A DNA stretch of 64,000 bases from JBLHZY01 sp050633265. Lineage in GTDB: Bacteria; Pseudomonadota; Alphaproteobacteria; Rhodobacterales; Rhodobacteraceae. The translations under genes and the position numbers were made by a program. Positions 25,065 through 33,267 of the stretch are shown piece by piece. The DNA is taken from positions 558,001 through 622,000 of the forward strand of contig JBOEGE010000005.1 in the NCBI GenBank assembly GCA_050633265.1, given 5' to 3'. How positions within the stretch are numbered: the first letter of the stretch is position 1; each line of letters opens with the position of its first letter. The notes below the pieces were generated by a model that was not told the DNA's origin, did not search any database, and saw only the letters and a list, made by a program, of their open reading frames with translations.

Positions 25065-26467
25065 TTGCGCCCTTTCAAAACTGGCCCCCATGGGCCGACA
25101 AGATCAATTATATCAGGCTTCTTTTTGCCCCAGGGTTGAGCCGCTTTCCGAGCGCTTTTTTTGGAGCTTTTCGCACGCGGCGCCTCAAAGGGTTCTTCCA
25201 TCGGCGCTCCGCCAAAAAGCGCCTCGCGCGCACCGGCTTTGTCGATCTGATATTCCCGCTCAAGATAATCGGCAACATAGCCGCGCTTGGCCGCAGACCA
25301 CCTCCGATATGTCTTATAAAACAGCTCCTTATGGCAAATGAAGAGCTGGCGAATATCCAGCGGCGACAGCTCGCTCAGCAATTGATTCACGATCATTTGG
25401 TCCACGCCGGGGCGGGCCCGCAACGTATAGAAATAAGCCGGATGTTCGGAGGAAATCTTGGGCCAGTCGCCGCCGGATTCCGCCCAACGTTTGAGCGCCG
25501 CAAGCGCATGAAATTCCTCCGGAAGATCGGGGCCAATTTTCTGCGCCAACATGCGCAACTCGCGCCGGCTTGCCTGGCTGATATCATGGCCAAGCTCGGC
25601 GGCAACATCGACCAAAATGAAATCCATTTTCTGGCCAAGGATGGCGCCCGCATCAATCCCACGCGCCCGCACGATTGGCTCGACCAGCTCATTGAGCTCC
25701 AAAAACCGCGCGACCGCATTGCGATCCTTTAAGGAAAAGACCTTTGCAATCGGCAAATCTGCAAATTTGCTGCTCGAAGCAACGCTGATCGCCGCAGGAT
25801 GCGCCACATCGCGGAAAATATAGAGCCCGCCAAAATGCGACGTCCAGAAATTCTGCTCATCAACGCTCAACGGGGTCAGCGCGACCGGGTTTTTCAAAAC
25901 ATCCCCCGTTTCAGAAGCAAGCCCAATCATCTCGGCGATCAAAACATCATCAAACCAAGCGTCTTCTTCGCTTTTGAAACGATCAATTTTCTCAACAAGT
26001 GCTTGGGCTTCGGCAACGGTATTGCCGGTCGTATCAGCCTCGACCTTGATGCGCCGAATATCAAAAAGTCGCTCTGGATCAGAGAGATCATAGATCGAAT
26101 TCACCAGCTCCCCCGCAACCGCATCGCGCGCCGTCAGCGCAAACAGTTCCGCCTCATTGAGCTCGATATAATCGCGCAGGATCTGGCGCGAGGAAGAGAA
26201 TTTCGCATTCAGCAGCGGCGCTGTTTTCTGCGCAATCGAGAGCAGGATAAACTGGCGATTGCAGCCGTTTGGATTGAGGTAAAGCGGATCGCCCAGCTCC
26301 TCGCCGATCTCCAGCGAATAGCCTGAAATATCAATGTAGAAATCGGCCAGTTTGGTTTCGCGCCCGGTCAAATGTTTGAGCGCACGGTTGTATCGCTCGA
26401 CCAGCGCCGGGCTATCCACCGGCACCAGATTGCCAAACATCAGACCTTTTTCAATGAGGCGTTTCAC
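25061..26467 (-). CDS. conserved protein of unknown function (possibly DUF6638), partner of the AAA+ ATPase
   Basis: A 468-residue soluble protein, mainly alpha-helical by composition, with no signal peptide or membrane helix. Notable segments are LADFYIDISGYSLEIGEEL near residue 40, LNPNGCNRQFILLS near 67, and a basic, Lys/Ser-rich C-terminal stretch (APRAKSSKKSARKAAQPW GKKK) that could bind nucleic acid or acidic partners. The ATG overlaps the stop of the AAA+ ATPase gene (ATGA), implying translational coupling. I believe this family is mostly confined to Rhodobacterales and is usually found next to this ATPase, but I cannot verify it here. Function unknown. Confidence 0.72.
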   Translation of the reverse strand: MKRLIEKGLMFGNLVPVDSPALVERYNRALKHLTGRETKLADFYIDISGYSLEIGEELGDPLYLNPNGCNRQFILLSIAQKTAPLLNAKFSSSRQILRDYIELNEAELFALTARDAVAGELVNSIYDLSDPERLFDIRRIKVEADTTGNTVAEAQALVEKIDRFKSEEDAWFDDVLIAEMIGLASETGDVLKNPVALTPLSVDEQNFWTSHFGGLYIFRDVAHPAAISVASSSKFADLPIAKVFSLKDRNAVARFLELNELVEPIVRARGIDAGAILGQKMDFILVDVAAELGHDISQASRRELRMLAQKIGPDLPEEFHALAALKRWAESGGDWPKISSEHPAYFYTLRARPGVDQMIVNQLLSELSPLDIRQLFICHKELFYKTYRRWSAAKRGYVADYLEREYQIDKAGAREALFGGAPMEEPFEAPRAKSSKKSARKAAQPWGKKKPDIIDLVGPWGPVLKGRK

Positions 26468-28404
26468 TTGGCCTTGCCCCCCGCATAGCGGCGGCGCGCC
26501 TCTTCCATCAGGCCCATGTCGCGCACGGCCTTTTCAATGGCAACCTCATCGGATTTATCCGCATATCTGAATTCGCTATCGGCATAGCGATTGATCTCTT
26601 GGATGACCATTTCAACCGTGATCGGCTGGGTCATATCGGTGATCATCGCAAGCTTATCATCATAAGATTTGAACAAGAAAAGATCGGGCTCTTCCATCCA
26701 TTCATCGGGCAGCTCAAAATCCATCGCCCGGACTTTGACCGCATCTGTGATGTTCTTGATCGCACGCCCCGTAAAGCGCGCATCCGCCTCTTGGATTGCC
26801 TTAAGGTAGCCCCCCATTTTGGCGATTGTATCAAGCTTGCCGATGTCTTTTTCGACGCGATCCCAAACCTTTATCAAACCTTCCTCATGCGGGCGCCCAT
26901 GCCCTTCAAAGCTTGAGGCAACGGCGCGTTTGATCTGCTGAGCGGCAAAAAGTTCGTGATCGCCAACAGGAATATCGTGATTTTTGCCCATCAACAGATG
27001 CAGGATATCAATGTAATCCTCGCGGGTTTGCGGCCCATCCACCAAGAAGCGCGCGCCCGCCCTTTGGCGCAAAGCATCATCAACATTTTCGGGAAAATTC
27101 GAGAACATCCCAAAGGTGCAATTGCCGCGCACAACCGTGCCTGCGCCGGCAAAGGCTTCCATGAAAACGGCCGTCACCTCTTGCTGCCCGGCGCTGGATT
27201 GGCGATCGCCGCGCTTGCCCGCGATCTGATCAATATCGTCAATCGTGCCAAAGCCAATCACGCTGGGATCAAGCACATTGCTCACGAAAGCTTTGGCATT
27301 CTGGCCCGATTTCCCCTGATAACTATCAATCTGATCAATCGAGAAATTCTGATAGCGAAACGGATAGCCCGCGTTTTGCGCATATTCGTTGATCAGCCCG
27401 GCCATCATTTGAATAAGCGTGGTTTTGCCCGTTCCCGGCGCGCCATCGCCCATGAAGGTAAAGATGAAGCCGCCCATTTCCGCGAAGGGGTTGAGCTTGC
27501 GATCAAAATCATAAGCCATCAGCATTTTGCTAAGCTTCATCGCCTGATATTTGGCGATGTGATTGCCGACAACCTCATTGGGTTTCTTGAATTGCATGCT
27601 CAGCGCAGAGCCCTTGCCCTTGCGCGAAGGGGTAAAGCCGCTGATCGTTAAATCATCCGCCTCGATCCGCCAATTGGCCTGCGAAAACGCGCCCAACCCG
27701 GCCATATTCTGCGCCCGCAACGCGACCTTTTCCATCAACTGCTCCGCATAGGACAGCATCGTTGGAATGAGGCGTTCAACCTCTGTCGCGAATGTCGTGA
27801 TTTCCTGGTCCAGCTCCCACAGCGCGCCATGTAGGGCCAGCGGAGCATTGTCTGTCAGGATCTCCTCAACCGCGCCAATCTCAACGCTCACATCACTCGC
27901 ATATGGCGCAAGCAGAAAGCCCAAAGCATTGCCAAAAACCGAAAGCGAAACAAGGGCTTCGCCGGCCAGAGCTTCGCTGAAGGCCGCCTTTTTATCATCG
28001 GGCAAACGGGCCTCCAGATTGGCTTTTTTCATCTCGCCAAGCCCGGTCGCCTCGCTGAATTGATCACCCATCGCCAGCGCAATCGCCAATGCGCGGCGCA
28101 GCGCCTGAAGCGCCGAAGCCTGCGCAGCTGAGGGCAAGGGATCGCCCGCATCCGCGCCCTCAATACGCGCAACCAAGCTGATCCCATCGGGGCGCGCTGT
28201 CGAGCGGGTCACCAAACCGGGCGTGGTTGAGCGAAAACGCCGCCGCGTGGCGATCCCGGGCGAGCGCTCGGGGGCGGCAGGCGCGGATTTCGCGGCGGCC
28301 AATCGCGGCGTGTGATCTATCCCATCAAGCATGCCAAATGCAGCCTCGTAATGGGCGCGAATGTCTTCCTCTCGAAGCTCCATCTGATCGGCAGGTTGGC
28401 TCAT
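26464..28404 (-). CDS. AAA+ ATPase, core of the six-gene cassette
   Basis: A 646-residue cytoplasmic ATPase. The N-terminal 300 residues are family-specific and helical. The AAA+ module follows: Walker A GDGAPGTGKTT at 319-329, Walker B as VIGFGTIDDID at 382-392, a sensor-1-like FSNFPEN at 434-440, and RQRAGARF at 446-453, which fits the arginine finger. A helical lid follows to the end. The closest shape is a classic-clade remodelling ATPase (Cdc48/FtsH/ClpA-lid style) rather than MoxR. GGAGACATTGAG precedes the ATG. It is flanked by unknown proteins on both sides and probably drives their assembly or unfolding; the true substrate is unknown. Confidence 0.82.
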   Translation of the reverse strand: MSQPADQMELREEDIRAHYEAAFGMLDGIDHTPRLAAAKSAPAAPERSPGIATRRRFRSTTPGLVTRSTARPDGISLVARIEGADAGDPLPSAAQASALQALRRALAIALAMGDQFSEATGLGEMKKANLEARLPDDKKAAFSEALAGEALVSLSVFGNALGFLLAPYASDVSVEIGAVEEILTDNAPLALHGALWELDQEITTFATEVERLIPTMLSYAEQLMEKVALRAQNMAGLGAFSQANWRIEADDLTISGFTPSRKGKGSALSMQFKKPNEVVGNHIAKYQAMKLSKMLMAYDFDRKLNPFAEMGGFIFTFMGDGAPGTGKTTLIQMMAGLINEYAQNAGYPFRYQNFSIDQIDSYQGKSGQNAKAFVSNVLDPSVIGFGTIDDIDQIAGKRGDRQSSAGQQEVTAVFMEAFAGAGTVVRGNCTFGMFSNFPENVDDALRQRAGARFLVDGPQTREDYIDILHLLMGKNHDIPVGDHELFAAQQIKRAVASSFEGHGRPHEEGLIKVWDRVEKDIGKLDTIAKMGGYLKAIQEADARFTGRAIKNITDAVKVRAMDFELPDEWMEEPDLFLFKSYDDKLAMITDMTQPITVEMVIQEINRYADSEFRYADKSDEVAIEKAVRDMGLMEEARRRYAGGKAK

Positions 28405-28433
28405 CTCAATGTCTCCTCAGGGCCGCAGCCCCC

Positions 28434-29576
28434 TTAGCTATAACTCAAAACACGCCCCTGCGGGCTGACAACGAATTTGCGCACATTGCCCATCCCGCGC
28501 GGCGCTTTTTCCACCAAAACTTGATAAGGGCGTTCTGGCAAAATGATCGCGCGGCTGGTCGCGGTTGCGCCGGTATCGGCGCCCTGGCCGGAAAACGGAT
28601 CAAGGGCAAAAATCTCGCGCTCGACCTTACCAAAAAAGCCTTTGCGCTCGGTCTCGACACGCTCGGATTGCAACTCTTCTGCTGTCCAAGCCAGCGCCCA
28701 ATCTTGGCCCTCAGGCGAATTGGCCTCGTCCAACACATCATGCAACGGGCCGCTTTGGCGCGTATAGGCCGAAGAATACATCGGGCCAATATGCAAGCGT
28801 CTCAATGACTTAGGGTGAAGATCATCAAAATCCTGATCAAATCCCTTCGCAATCGTAAGCAATTTCAACCCCGCAATCGATTGCGCCATAAGATGGCGTT
28901 GCGCCTCGGGCCAACGCTTTTGATCCTTGGGCAAAGAGATTGCGCCCGTGTCTTCGACCTCCATCAAATAGATCGTCGGTAGGTTAATCTGGCTGTCGTA
29001 AACCGCCCAGGCGATCAGAAAACGGCGGCGCGGATTGCGCCGATCCTCGCCAATATTGCCAAGCCAAATCGCGTTTGGATCATTCTGCGCCCAGAACAGA
29101 TCATTGTTCAGCAAAGCCTCATAATAAAGCCGCTGACTAAGCGCAAATTGCAGCCGGGTTGGGATGCTGCGCTCGCCAACGATCTCTTGGACCATCTGCG
29201 TTTTCAGCTCATCCGTGGAGGGCATACCGCGCAGATGCTTTCCGGCCTGCTGGGCATCATTGGCCATGGTCAACAGCTCGCGATGCACCGGAAATCCGCT
29301 CTCGTGATTGTCAAAAGCAAGCGAGCCGAAAAACTGCCCCGTATCGCGCCCGGTCAGCAAATATTTCATCGAGAGCGCTTTAAACGTATTCGACAACCCG
29401 ATGAGATATTGCGCCAAAACAGCGACCTCAACCTTGCTCAGGCTGCCCTCTTTTTCCATCGTCCCAGCCACCCGGCCAAGATGGCCTGTGATCGCTTCAA
29501 ACTTGCGAAAATAGCGCCGCGCCGCAAAGGCATCCGAGAGGTCGATGTGATCTTTTGTGATCTCACTCTGCGTCAT
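28434..29576 (-). CDS. conserved protein of unknown function, second gene of the AAA+ cassette
   Basis: A 380-residue soluble protein that I do not recognise. The N-terminal third is helical (FAARRYFRKFEAITGHLGRV; LSKVEVAVLAQYLIGLSNTF), the middle has a strand-rich run (RRRFLIAWAVYDSQINLPTI) resembling a small alpha/beta domain, and the end carries EKAPRGMGNVRKFVVSPQG. No signal peptide or membrane helix. The ATG at 29576 follows GAGGGAAATTT; a start 27 bases earlier is weaker. The gene lies 84 bases after the coiled-coil gene and 29 bases before the AAA+ gene in the same direction. Likely an adaptor or substrate of the ATPase; that is inference from position. Confidence 0.7.
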   Translation of the reverse strand: MTQSEITKDHIDLSDAFAARRYFRKFEAITGHLGRVAGTMEKEGSLSKVEVAVLAQYLIGLSNTFKALSMKYLLTGRDTGQFFGSLAFDNHESGFPVHRELLTMANDAQQAGKHLRGMPSTDELKTQMVQEIVGERSIPTRLQFALSQRLYYEALLNNDLFWAQNDPNAIWLGNIGEDRRNPRRRFLIAWAVYDSQINLPTIYLMEVEDTGAISLPKDQKRWPEAQRHLMAQSIAGLKLLTIAKGFDQDFDDLHPKSLRRLHIGPMYSSAYTRQSGPLHDVLDEANSPEGQDWALAWTAEELQSERVETERKGFFGKVEREIFALDPFSGQGADTGATATSRAIILPERPYQVLVEKAPRGMGNVRKFVVSPQGRVLSYS

Positions 29577-29660
29577 AAATTTCCCTCGGCCCCATCCCTG
29601 CAAATGCCTTTATGCACCGCTTGCCCGCGCCAAAACACAGGCCCGCGCGGCGCCTTTGGC

Positions 29661-30737
29661 CTATTCGCCGTAGAGGTTCTTATCATGCTGTTCGACAATT
29701 TTTTGGAAGCGGCGGGCAAAGCGTTCGTCTGCTTTTGCCTTTTCTTCCAAAACCTTACGCGCAAAAACCATGTGATCGCCATGCGCTTCCATCATCTCGG
29801 CCATGCGTGAATTCGTCGCCGAACCAATCGCCGCCATCGCCGTTTGGGCCTCTTGATCTGTTTTTACGCCAATCTCGTTGATCCGATGCGCCACATCTTG
29901 CTGCTGCGCCGTTTTCAATGATTTCGTCAGCGCGTCATAAAGCACAACGCGCTGCTTGGTATCTGTCTGCAATTTGTTGATCAAAACCATCTGCGTGGCC
30001 GCTTGGTTTTGCAGCGAATCGACCCAGGTTTTGCCCTTTTCGATATAGCGCTCAAGCGTTTGCGATTTGGCCAGCTGAACCTGCTCATTCTGCACCATCT
30101 CGTTGTATTTGTTGTTGATCTCAGCCAGCTGCGTTTCCAATTTGGTGCGCTTGCCCGCGTCTTGCTCAACAGAGATTTTGTTTTCCAGCTCGATGATCTT
30201 GGGATCAAGCGCAAGGATTTCAGCGCGCAAACCTTCCAGATCGCTCACGGTCACTTCGCGCTCGTCCAATGTCTCAATCAGGTTGGCCTCGACCTTGACC
30301 TTCTCGCCATCCAAAACATTGAGCTGATTTTGCAGCAGCGTCACAATCACATCGGATTTACCGATCAAATCTTGCAACTTGTCATCCACGGAGGCCGCGC
30401 GCATCCGCTCTTGGCGCATCGCTTCGGCCTTGCCGCGGGCAAAGACGCCAACGAATTTCTCCCAGCCGCTTTTGTTGCGCATCTCGTCGAAATCTTTGGA
30501 AAATCCGGCCGTTACATCATCAAGCCCCATGATCAGCTCGGCGATATTGGCGTTCATCGCTTCGGTATGCGCATGCACATCTTCGAGCGAGGCGTTTTCA
30601 ATATCAACAGAGATGTCTTCGCCCGCTTCAAGCTTGCTGCGCGCGGCTTCAATGCGGCTCGTCATTTCTGCGATCTTGGCTTGTGTGCCAGCGACCTGCG
30701 CTTGGCTCTCACGGATTTGCGCGTCTAGGTTGGCCAT
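29661..30737 (-). CDS. long coiled-coil protein, TelA-like outline, first gene of the AAA+ cassette
   Basis: A 358-residue protein that is almost wholly helical. Coiled-coil stretches lie at residues 1-45 (ANLDAQIRESQAQVAGTQAK), about 105-250 (DLEGLRAEILALDPKIIELE; KLETQLAEINNKYNEMVQ) and 290-350. The order of features - an FEKF-like WEKFVGVFARGK turn near residue 93, then a long helical region with VDSLQNQAATQMVLINKL, and a final helical bundle - resembles TelA/KlaA toxic-anion-resistance proteins, though identity is too low to be sure by eye. GAGGGA precedes the ATG. It begins the minus-strand cassette and is the likely scaffold or substrate for the AAA+ ATPase. Confidence 0.72.
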   Translation of the reverse strand: MANLDAQIRESQAQVAGTQAKIAEMTSRIEAARSKLEAGEDISVDIENASLEDVHAHTEAMNANIAELIMGLDDVTAGFSKDFDEMRNKSGWEKFVGVFARGKAEAMRQERMRAASVDDKLQDLIGKSDVIVTLLQNQLNVLDGEKVKVEANLIETLDEREVTVSDLEGLRAEILALDPKIIELENKISVEQDAGKRTKLETQLAEINNKYNEMVQNEQVQLAKSQTLERYIEKGKTWVDSLQNQAATQMVLINKLQTDTKQRVVLYDALTKSLKTAQQQDVAHRINEIGVKTDQEAQTAMAAIGSATNSRMAEMMEAHGDHMVFARKVLEEKAKADERFARRFQKIVEQHDKNLYGE

Positions 30738-30777
30738 ATGTCCCTCTTTTTCAATAACTTGTGATGTATATGGGGTA

Positions 30778-30794
30778 TGTAACGCCGATTTACA
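30778..30794. promoter_or_regulatory. TGTAA-N7-TTACA inverted repeat in the divergent promoter of the AAA+ cassette
   Basis: The 260 bases between the coiled-coil gene (minus) and the gabD-type gene (plus) hold no coding sequence. TGTAA and TTACA are spaced by seven bases and centred 49 bases before the cassette start. It is short enough to be chance, but it is the only clear dyad in this gap. Confidence 0.35.
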
Positions 30795-30997
30795 TCATCT
30801 ACTGGTCAGATTTTGCGATCTTTCGATCAGAATTGGCGAAACTGTTGCAAAACTAGGCGATGAAGGGAAGAGCGATTGCAGCATTTGCGCGAAAACCCCG
30901 CCCAAATCGGCACATTTTTAACCGTTCAGCTCAGCGATCTGGACATCAATGCAAAGCCGTGATCTGCATATGCCAATCATTGCTCTGGGAGGCCGCC

Positions 30998-32473
30998 ATG
31001 AAAGAGTCCGTTACCAATCTCGCCGATCTGCTCAAAGATCCAACCCTGCTCGCGACCAAAGCCTATTTGGCCGGGGAATGGGCGGATGCCGATGATGGCA
31101 GCACCTTTGATGTGCTCAACCCTGCGCGCGGCGATGTGATCTGCGCCGTTGCGGATCTGGGCCGCGCAGAGACAGCGCGCGCGATTGCCGCCGCTGAGAC
31201 AGCGCAGAAATCATGGGCGGCGCGCACCGGCAAAGAGCGCGCCAATATTCTGCGCAAATGGTATGATCTGATGATGGAAAACGCCGATGATTTGGCCACG
31301 ATCCTAACCGCAGAGCAGGGCAAACCTTTGGCCGAAGCGCGCGGCGAGATCACCTATGGCGCTTCATTCATCGAGTGGTTTGCCGAAGAGGCCAAGCGCA
31401 TCTATGGCGAGACAATCCCAGGCCATCAGCCCGACAAACGCATCACGGTGATCAAACAGCCCATCGGTGTTGCTGCGTCTATCACCCCGTGGAATTTCCC
31501 CAATGCGATGATCACCCGCAAAGCGGCCCCCGCTTTGGCCGCTGGCTGTGGTTTCGTTGCGCGCCCTGCCTCCGAGACCCCGCTTTCCGCGCTCGCAATG
31601 GGCGTTTTGGCCGATCGCGCCGGGCTGCCAAAGGGGATCCTCTCGATCATCCCTTCCTCGCGCAGCTCTGACATTGGCCGCGAGTTTTGCGAGAACCATG
31701 CGGTGCGCAAGCTGACCTTTACCGGTTCGACCGAAGTTGGCCGTATCCTGCTGCGCCAAGCGGCGGAACAGGTGATGAAATGTTCGATGGAATTGGGCGG
31801 CAATGCGCCCTTTATTGTCTTTGATGATGCGGATTTGGATGCGGCTGTTGAAGGCGCGATCATGTGTAAGTTCCGCAACAATGGGCAGACCTGCGTTTGT
31901 GCCAATCGCATCTATGTGCAGGCCGGTGTTTATGATGAATTCGCCAAACGTTTGGCCGCAGCTGTTGGCAAGCTGAAGGTCGGTGATGGGCTTGCTGCGG
32001 GCACCGATCTTGGGCCGCTGATCAACGCGGAGGCTTTAGAAAAGGTCAAAGAGCATATCATTGATGCGACCGCTAAGGGGGCGAAAGTTATCCTTGGGGG
32101 AGCGGGCGATATTGACGGCAATTTTGTTGGCCCGACGATCATCACGGGCGCCACCAAAGAGATGCAGTTTTCCACGGATGAGACCTTTGGCCCGCTCGCG
32201 CCCTTGTTCAAATTCGAGGATGAGGATGAGGTGATTGCCCTTGCCAATGACACGATCTTTGGGCTCGCCTCTTACTTCTATGCCAAAGATCTAAGCCGTG
32301 TTTACAAAGTTGCTGAGGCTTTGGAATACGGGATTGTTGGGGTTAACACTGGGATCATTTCGACCGAAGTGGCCCCTTTTGGCGGGGTCAAGCAATCCGG
32401 GCTTGGCCGCGAAGGATCGCATCACGGGATCGAGGATTATCTGGAGATGAAATACATCTGCATGAGTGTTTGA
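30998..32473 (+). CDS. gabD: NAD(P)-dependent succinate-semialdehyde dehydrogenase-type enzyme
   Basis: A 491-residue ALDH of the GabD group. Catalytic Cys299 is in NNGQTCVCANR, Glu265 in MELGGNA, Asn166 in PWNFP, and EVGRILL follows FTGST. The cofactor Lys of the usual VLKPA motif is Arg189 here (VARPASETPLS), a change found in many alphaproteobacterial members. The ATG at 30998 follows GGGAGG, which fixes the start; the frame is open much further upstream but without a ribosome site. Expected reaction: succinate semialdehyde (or glutarate semialdehyde) to the diacid in GABA or lysine breakdown. It is a single gene; no aminotransferase lies nearby. Confidence 0.87.
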   Translation: MKESVTNLADLLKDPTLLATKAYLAGEWADADDGSTFDVLNPARGDVICAVADLGRAETARAIAAAETAQKSWAARTGKERANILRKWYDLMMENADDLATILTAEQGKPLAEARGEITYGASFIEWFAEEAKRIYGETIPGHQPDKRITVIKQPIGVAASITPWNFPNAMITRKAAPALAAGCGFVARPASETPLSALAMGVLADRAGLPKGILSIIPSSRSSDIGREFCENHAVRKLTFTGSTEVGRILLRQAAEQVMKCSMELGGNAPFIVFDDADLDAAVEGAIMCKFRNNGQTCVCANRIYVQAGVYDEFAKRLAAAVGKLKVGDGLAAGTDLGPLINAEALEKVKEHIIDATAKGAKVILGGAGDIDGNFVGPTIITGATKEMQFSTDETFGPLAPLFKFEDEDEVIALANDTIFGLASYFYAKDLSRVYKVAEALEYGIVGVNTGIISTEVAPFGGVKQSGLGREGSHHGIEDYLEMKYICMSV

Positions 32474-32498
32474 TCGCGGTGTTTTAAAAGAGTTTTGG

Positions 32499-32530
32499 GC
32501 CTCCGGCGGGGATATTTGCACAACTGTGAA
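32499..32530 (+). repeat. GGGGATATTT-type intergenic repeat, copy 1
   Basis: Thirty-two bases (core GGCGGGGATATTTGCACAAC) identical, in reverse complement, to 58860-58891. It starts 25 bases after the gabD stop, oriented with the gene. Such elements after gene ends are a familiar sight in Rhodobacteraceae and may work as terminators or mRNA 3' ends. Confidence 0.8.
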
Positions 32531-32593
32531 TGGGAGCGTTGGGCGCCGCGCGGGTTAGGAGCAATTTGAATTAAATTTGGTCTATGCAAAGGG

Positions 32594-32623
32594 CGCGCGC
32601 GGGGAGGGAAAATCCCGCGCGCG
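32594..32623. terminator. strong stem-loop between convergent gabD and hsp20 genes
   Basis: CGCGCGCGGG at 32594-32603 pairs with CCCGCGCGCG at 32614-32623 around a 10-base loop. On the plus strand TTCTATTAT follows, on the minus strand CCCTTTGC. It probably ends transcription of hsp20 and of any readthrough from gabD. Confidence 0.65.
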
Positions 32624-32635
32624 TTCTATTATGGG

Positions 32636-33118
32636 TTATTGCAGTTGTTCAGTTTTGTTGGACTGAAGCTTTTTGGCAGGTTTATCTTTGTGCGAAATCG
32701 CAATTTGGCGCGGTTTGAGCGCTTCGGGGACTTCGCGCACCAGCTCGATATGAAGCATGCCGTTTTCATGGCTCGCATCCGTGACACGGACGTGATCGGC
32801 CAGAGTAAAGCGGCGCTCAAAGGCGCGTGTAGCAATCCCGCGGTGCAGGTAGGTGCGGCTCTCGCTTTGTTCGTCTTCGCTGGATTTCTGAGCTGAGACA
32901 TAGAGCGCATTTTCACGCTGCTCGATGCTGAGATCTTCTTGGGAGAAGCCAGCAACAGCGATGGAAATACGCCAGCCGTCTTCTGATATTTTCTCAATGT
33001 TATAAGGGGGATAGCTTGGATTGGGGCTATCGGCCGCCATCACGCGATCCATCAGATCGGCGATTTGATCAAAGCCAACGGTGGCGCGGTAAAGCGGGGC
33101 AAGATCGAAATTACGCAT
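32636..33118 (-). CDS. small heat-shock protein, Hsp20/IbpA family
   Basis: A 160-residue alpha-crystallin-domain chaperone. The core domain covers about residues 40-135 (YNIEKISEDGWRISIAVAGF; ENALYVSAQK; YLHRGIATRAFERRFTLADH; NGMLHIELVREVPE), with the short N-terminal arm (FDLAPLYRATVGFDQIADLM) and a basic C-terminal tail holding KPRQIAIS in place of the IxI anchor. It holds unfolded proteins during heat stress in the cytoplasm. AAGGAG is nine bases before the ATG, but it is paired in a leader hairpin with a UUGCUC segment, and a CTTGAAA-N14-CCCTACAT promoter lies further up, so both RpoH and an RNA thermometer are likely to control it. Confidence 0.94.
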   Translation of the reverse strand: MRNFDLAPLYRATVGFDQIADLMDRVMAADSPNPSYPPYNIEKISEDGWRISIAVAGFSQEDLSIEQRENALYVSAQKSSEDEQSESRTYLHRGIATRAFERRFTLADHVRVTDASHENGMLHIELVREVPEALKPRQIAISHKDKPAKKLQSNKTEQLQ

Positions 33119-33214
33119 GGGTTATTCTCCTTTTGAGCAACAACATCGCGCCCTCCCATCATGGGCCGAGCGCATTTGGATTTTAGGCCGGGCCTGCTTT
33201 GGCAGCGCTCGGTC
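33119..33214 (-). promoter_or_regulatory. ROSE-like RNA thermometer in the hsp20 leader
   Basis: Read on the minus strand, the leader of about 96 bases can fold into three elements: a long stem CCGAGCGC (33212-33205) with GCGCTCGG (33173-33166), a small CCC-ATGAT-GGG hairpin (33165-33155), and a last hairpin in which GUUGCUC (33141-33135) faces the ribosome site GGAGAAUAAC (33131-33122). A UUGCU-type strand pairing imperfectly with the Shine-Dalgarno is the hallmark of ROSE elements in rhizobial and other hsp20 genes. The pairing is read by eye; folding energy was not computed. Confidence 0.7.
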
Positions 33215-33220
33215 TAACAG

Positions 33221-33249
33221 ATGTAGGGAGGAGAATTTTGGCTTTCAAG
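33221..33249 (-). promoter_or_regulatory. RpoH (sigma-32) type promoter of hsp20
   Basis: CTTGAAA at 33249-33243 and CCCTACAT at 33228-33221, spaced by 14 bases, fit the alphaproteobacterial heat-shock consensus (CTTGAA / CCCCATNT) with one or two changes. The start point would fall near 33214, giving a leader of ROSE length. Confidence 0.65.
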
Positions 33250-33267
33250 GGGGGCGGTTTGCACCGT

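Noticed and set aside
24137..30737. Calling the AAA+ cassette a phage-defence system
   Set aside because: No nuclease, reverse transcriptase, cyclase, TIR or other known effector domain is visible, and no mobile-element context surrounds it; the label would be guesswork.
33221..33250. Reading the purine-rich AGGGAGGAG stretch before hsp20 as a ribosome site for a plus-strand gene
   Set aside because: No plus-strand coding sequence follows; the stretch is better explained on the minus strand as part of the heat-shock promoter.
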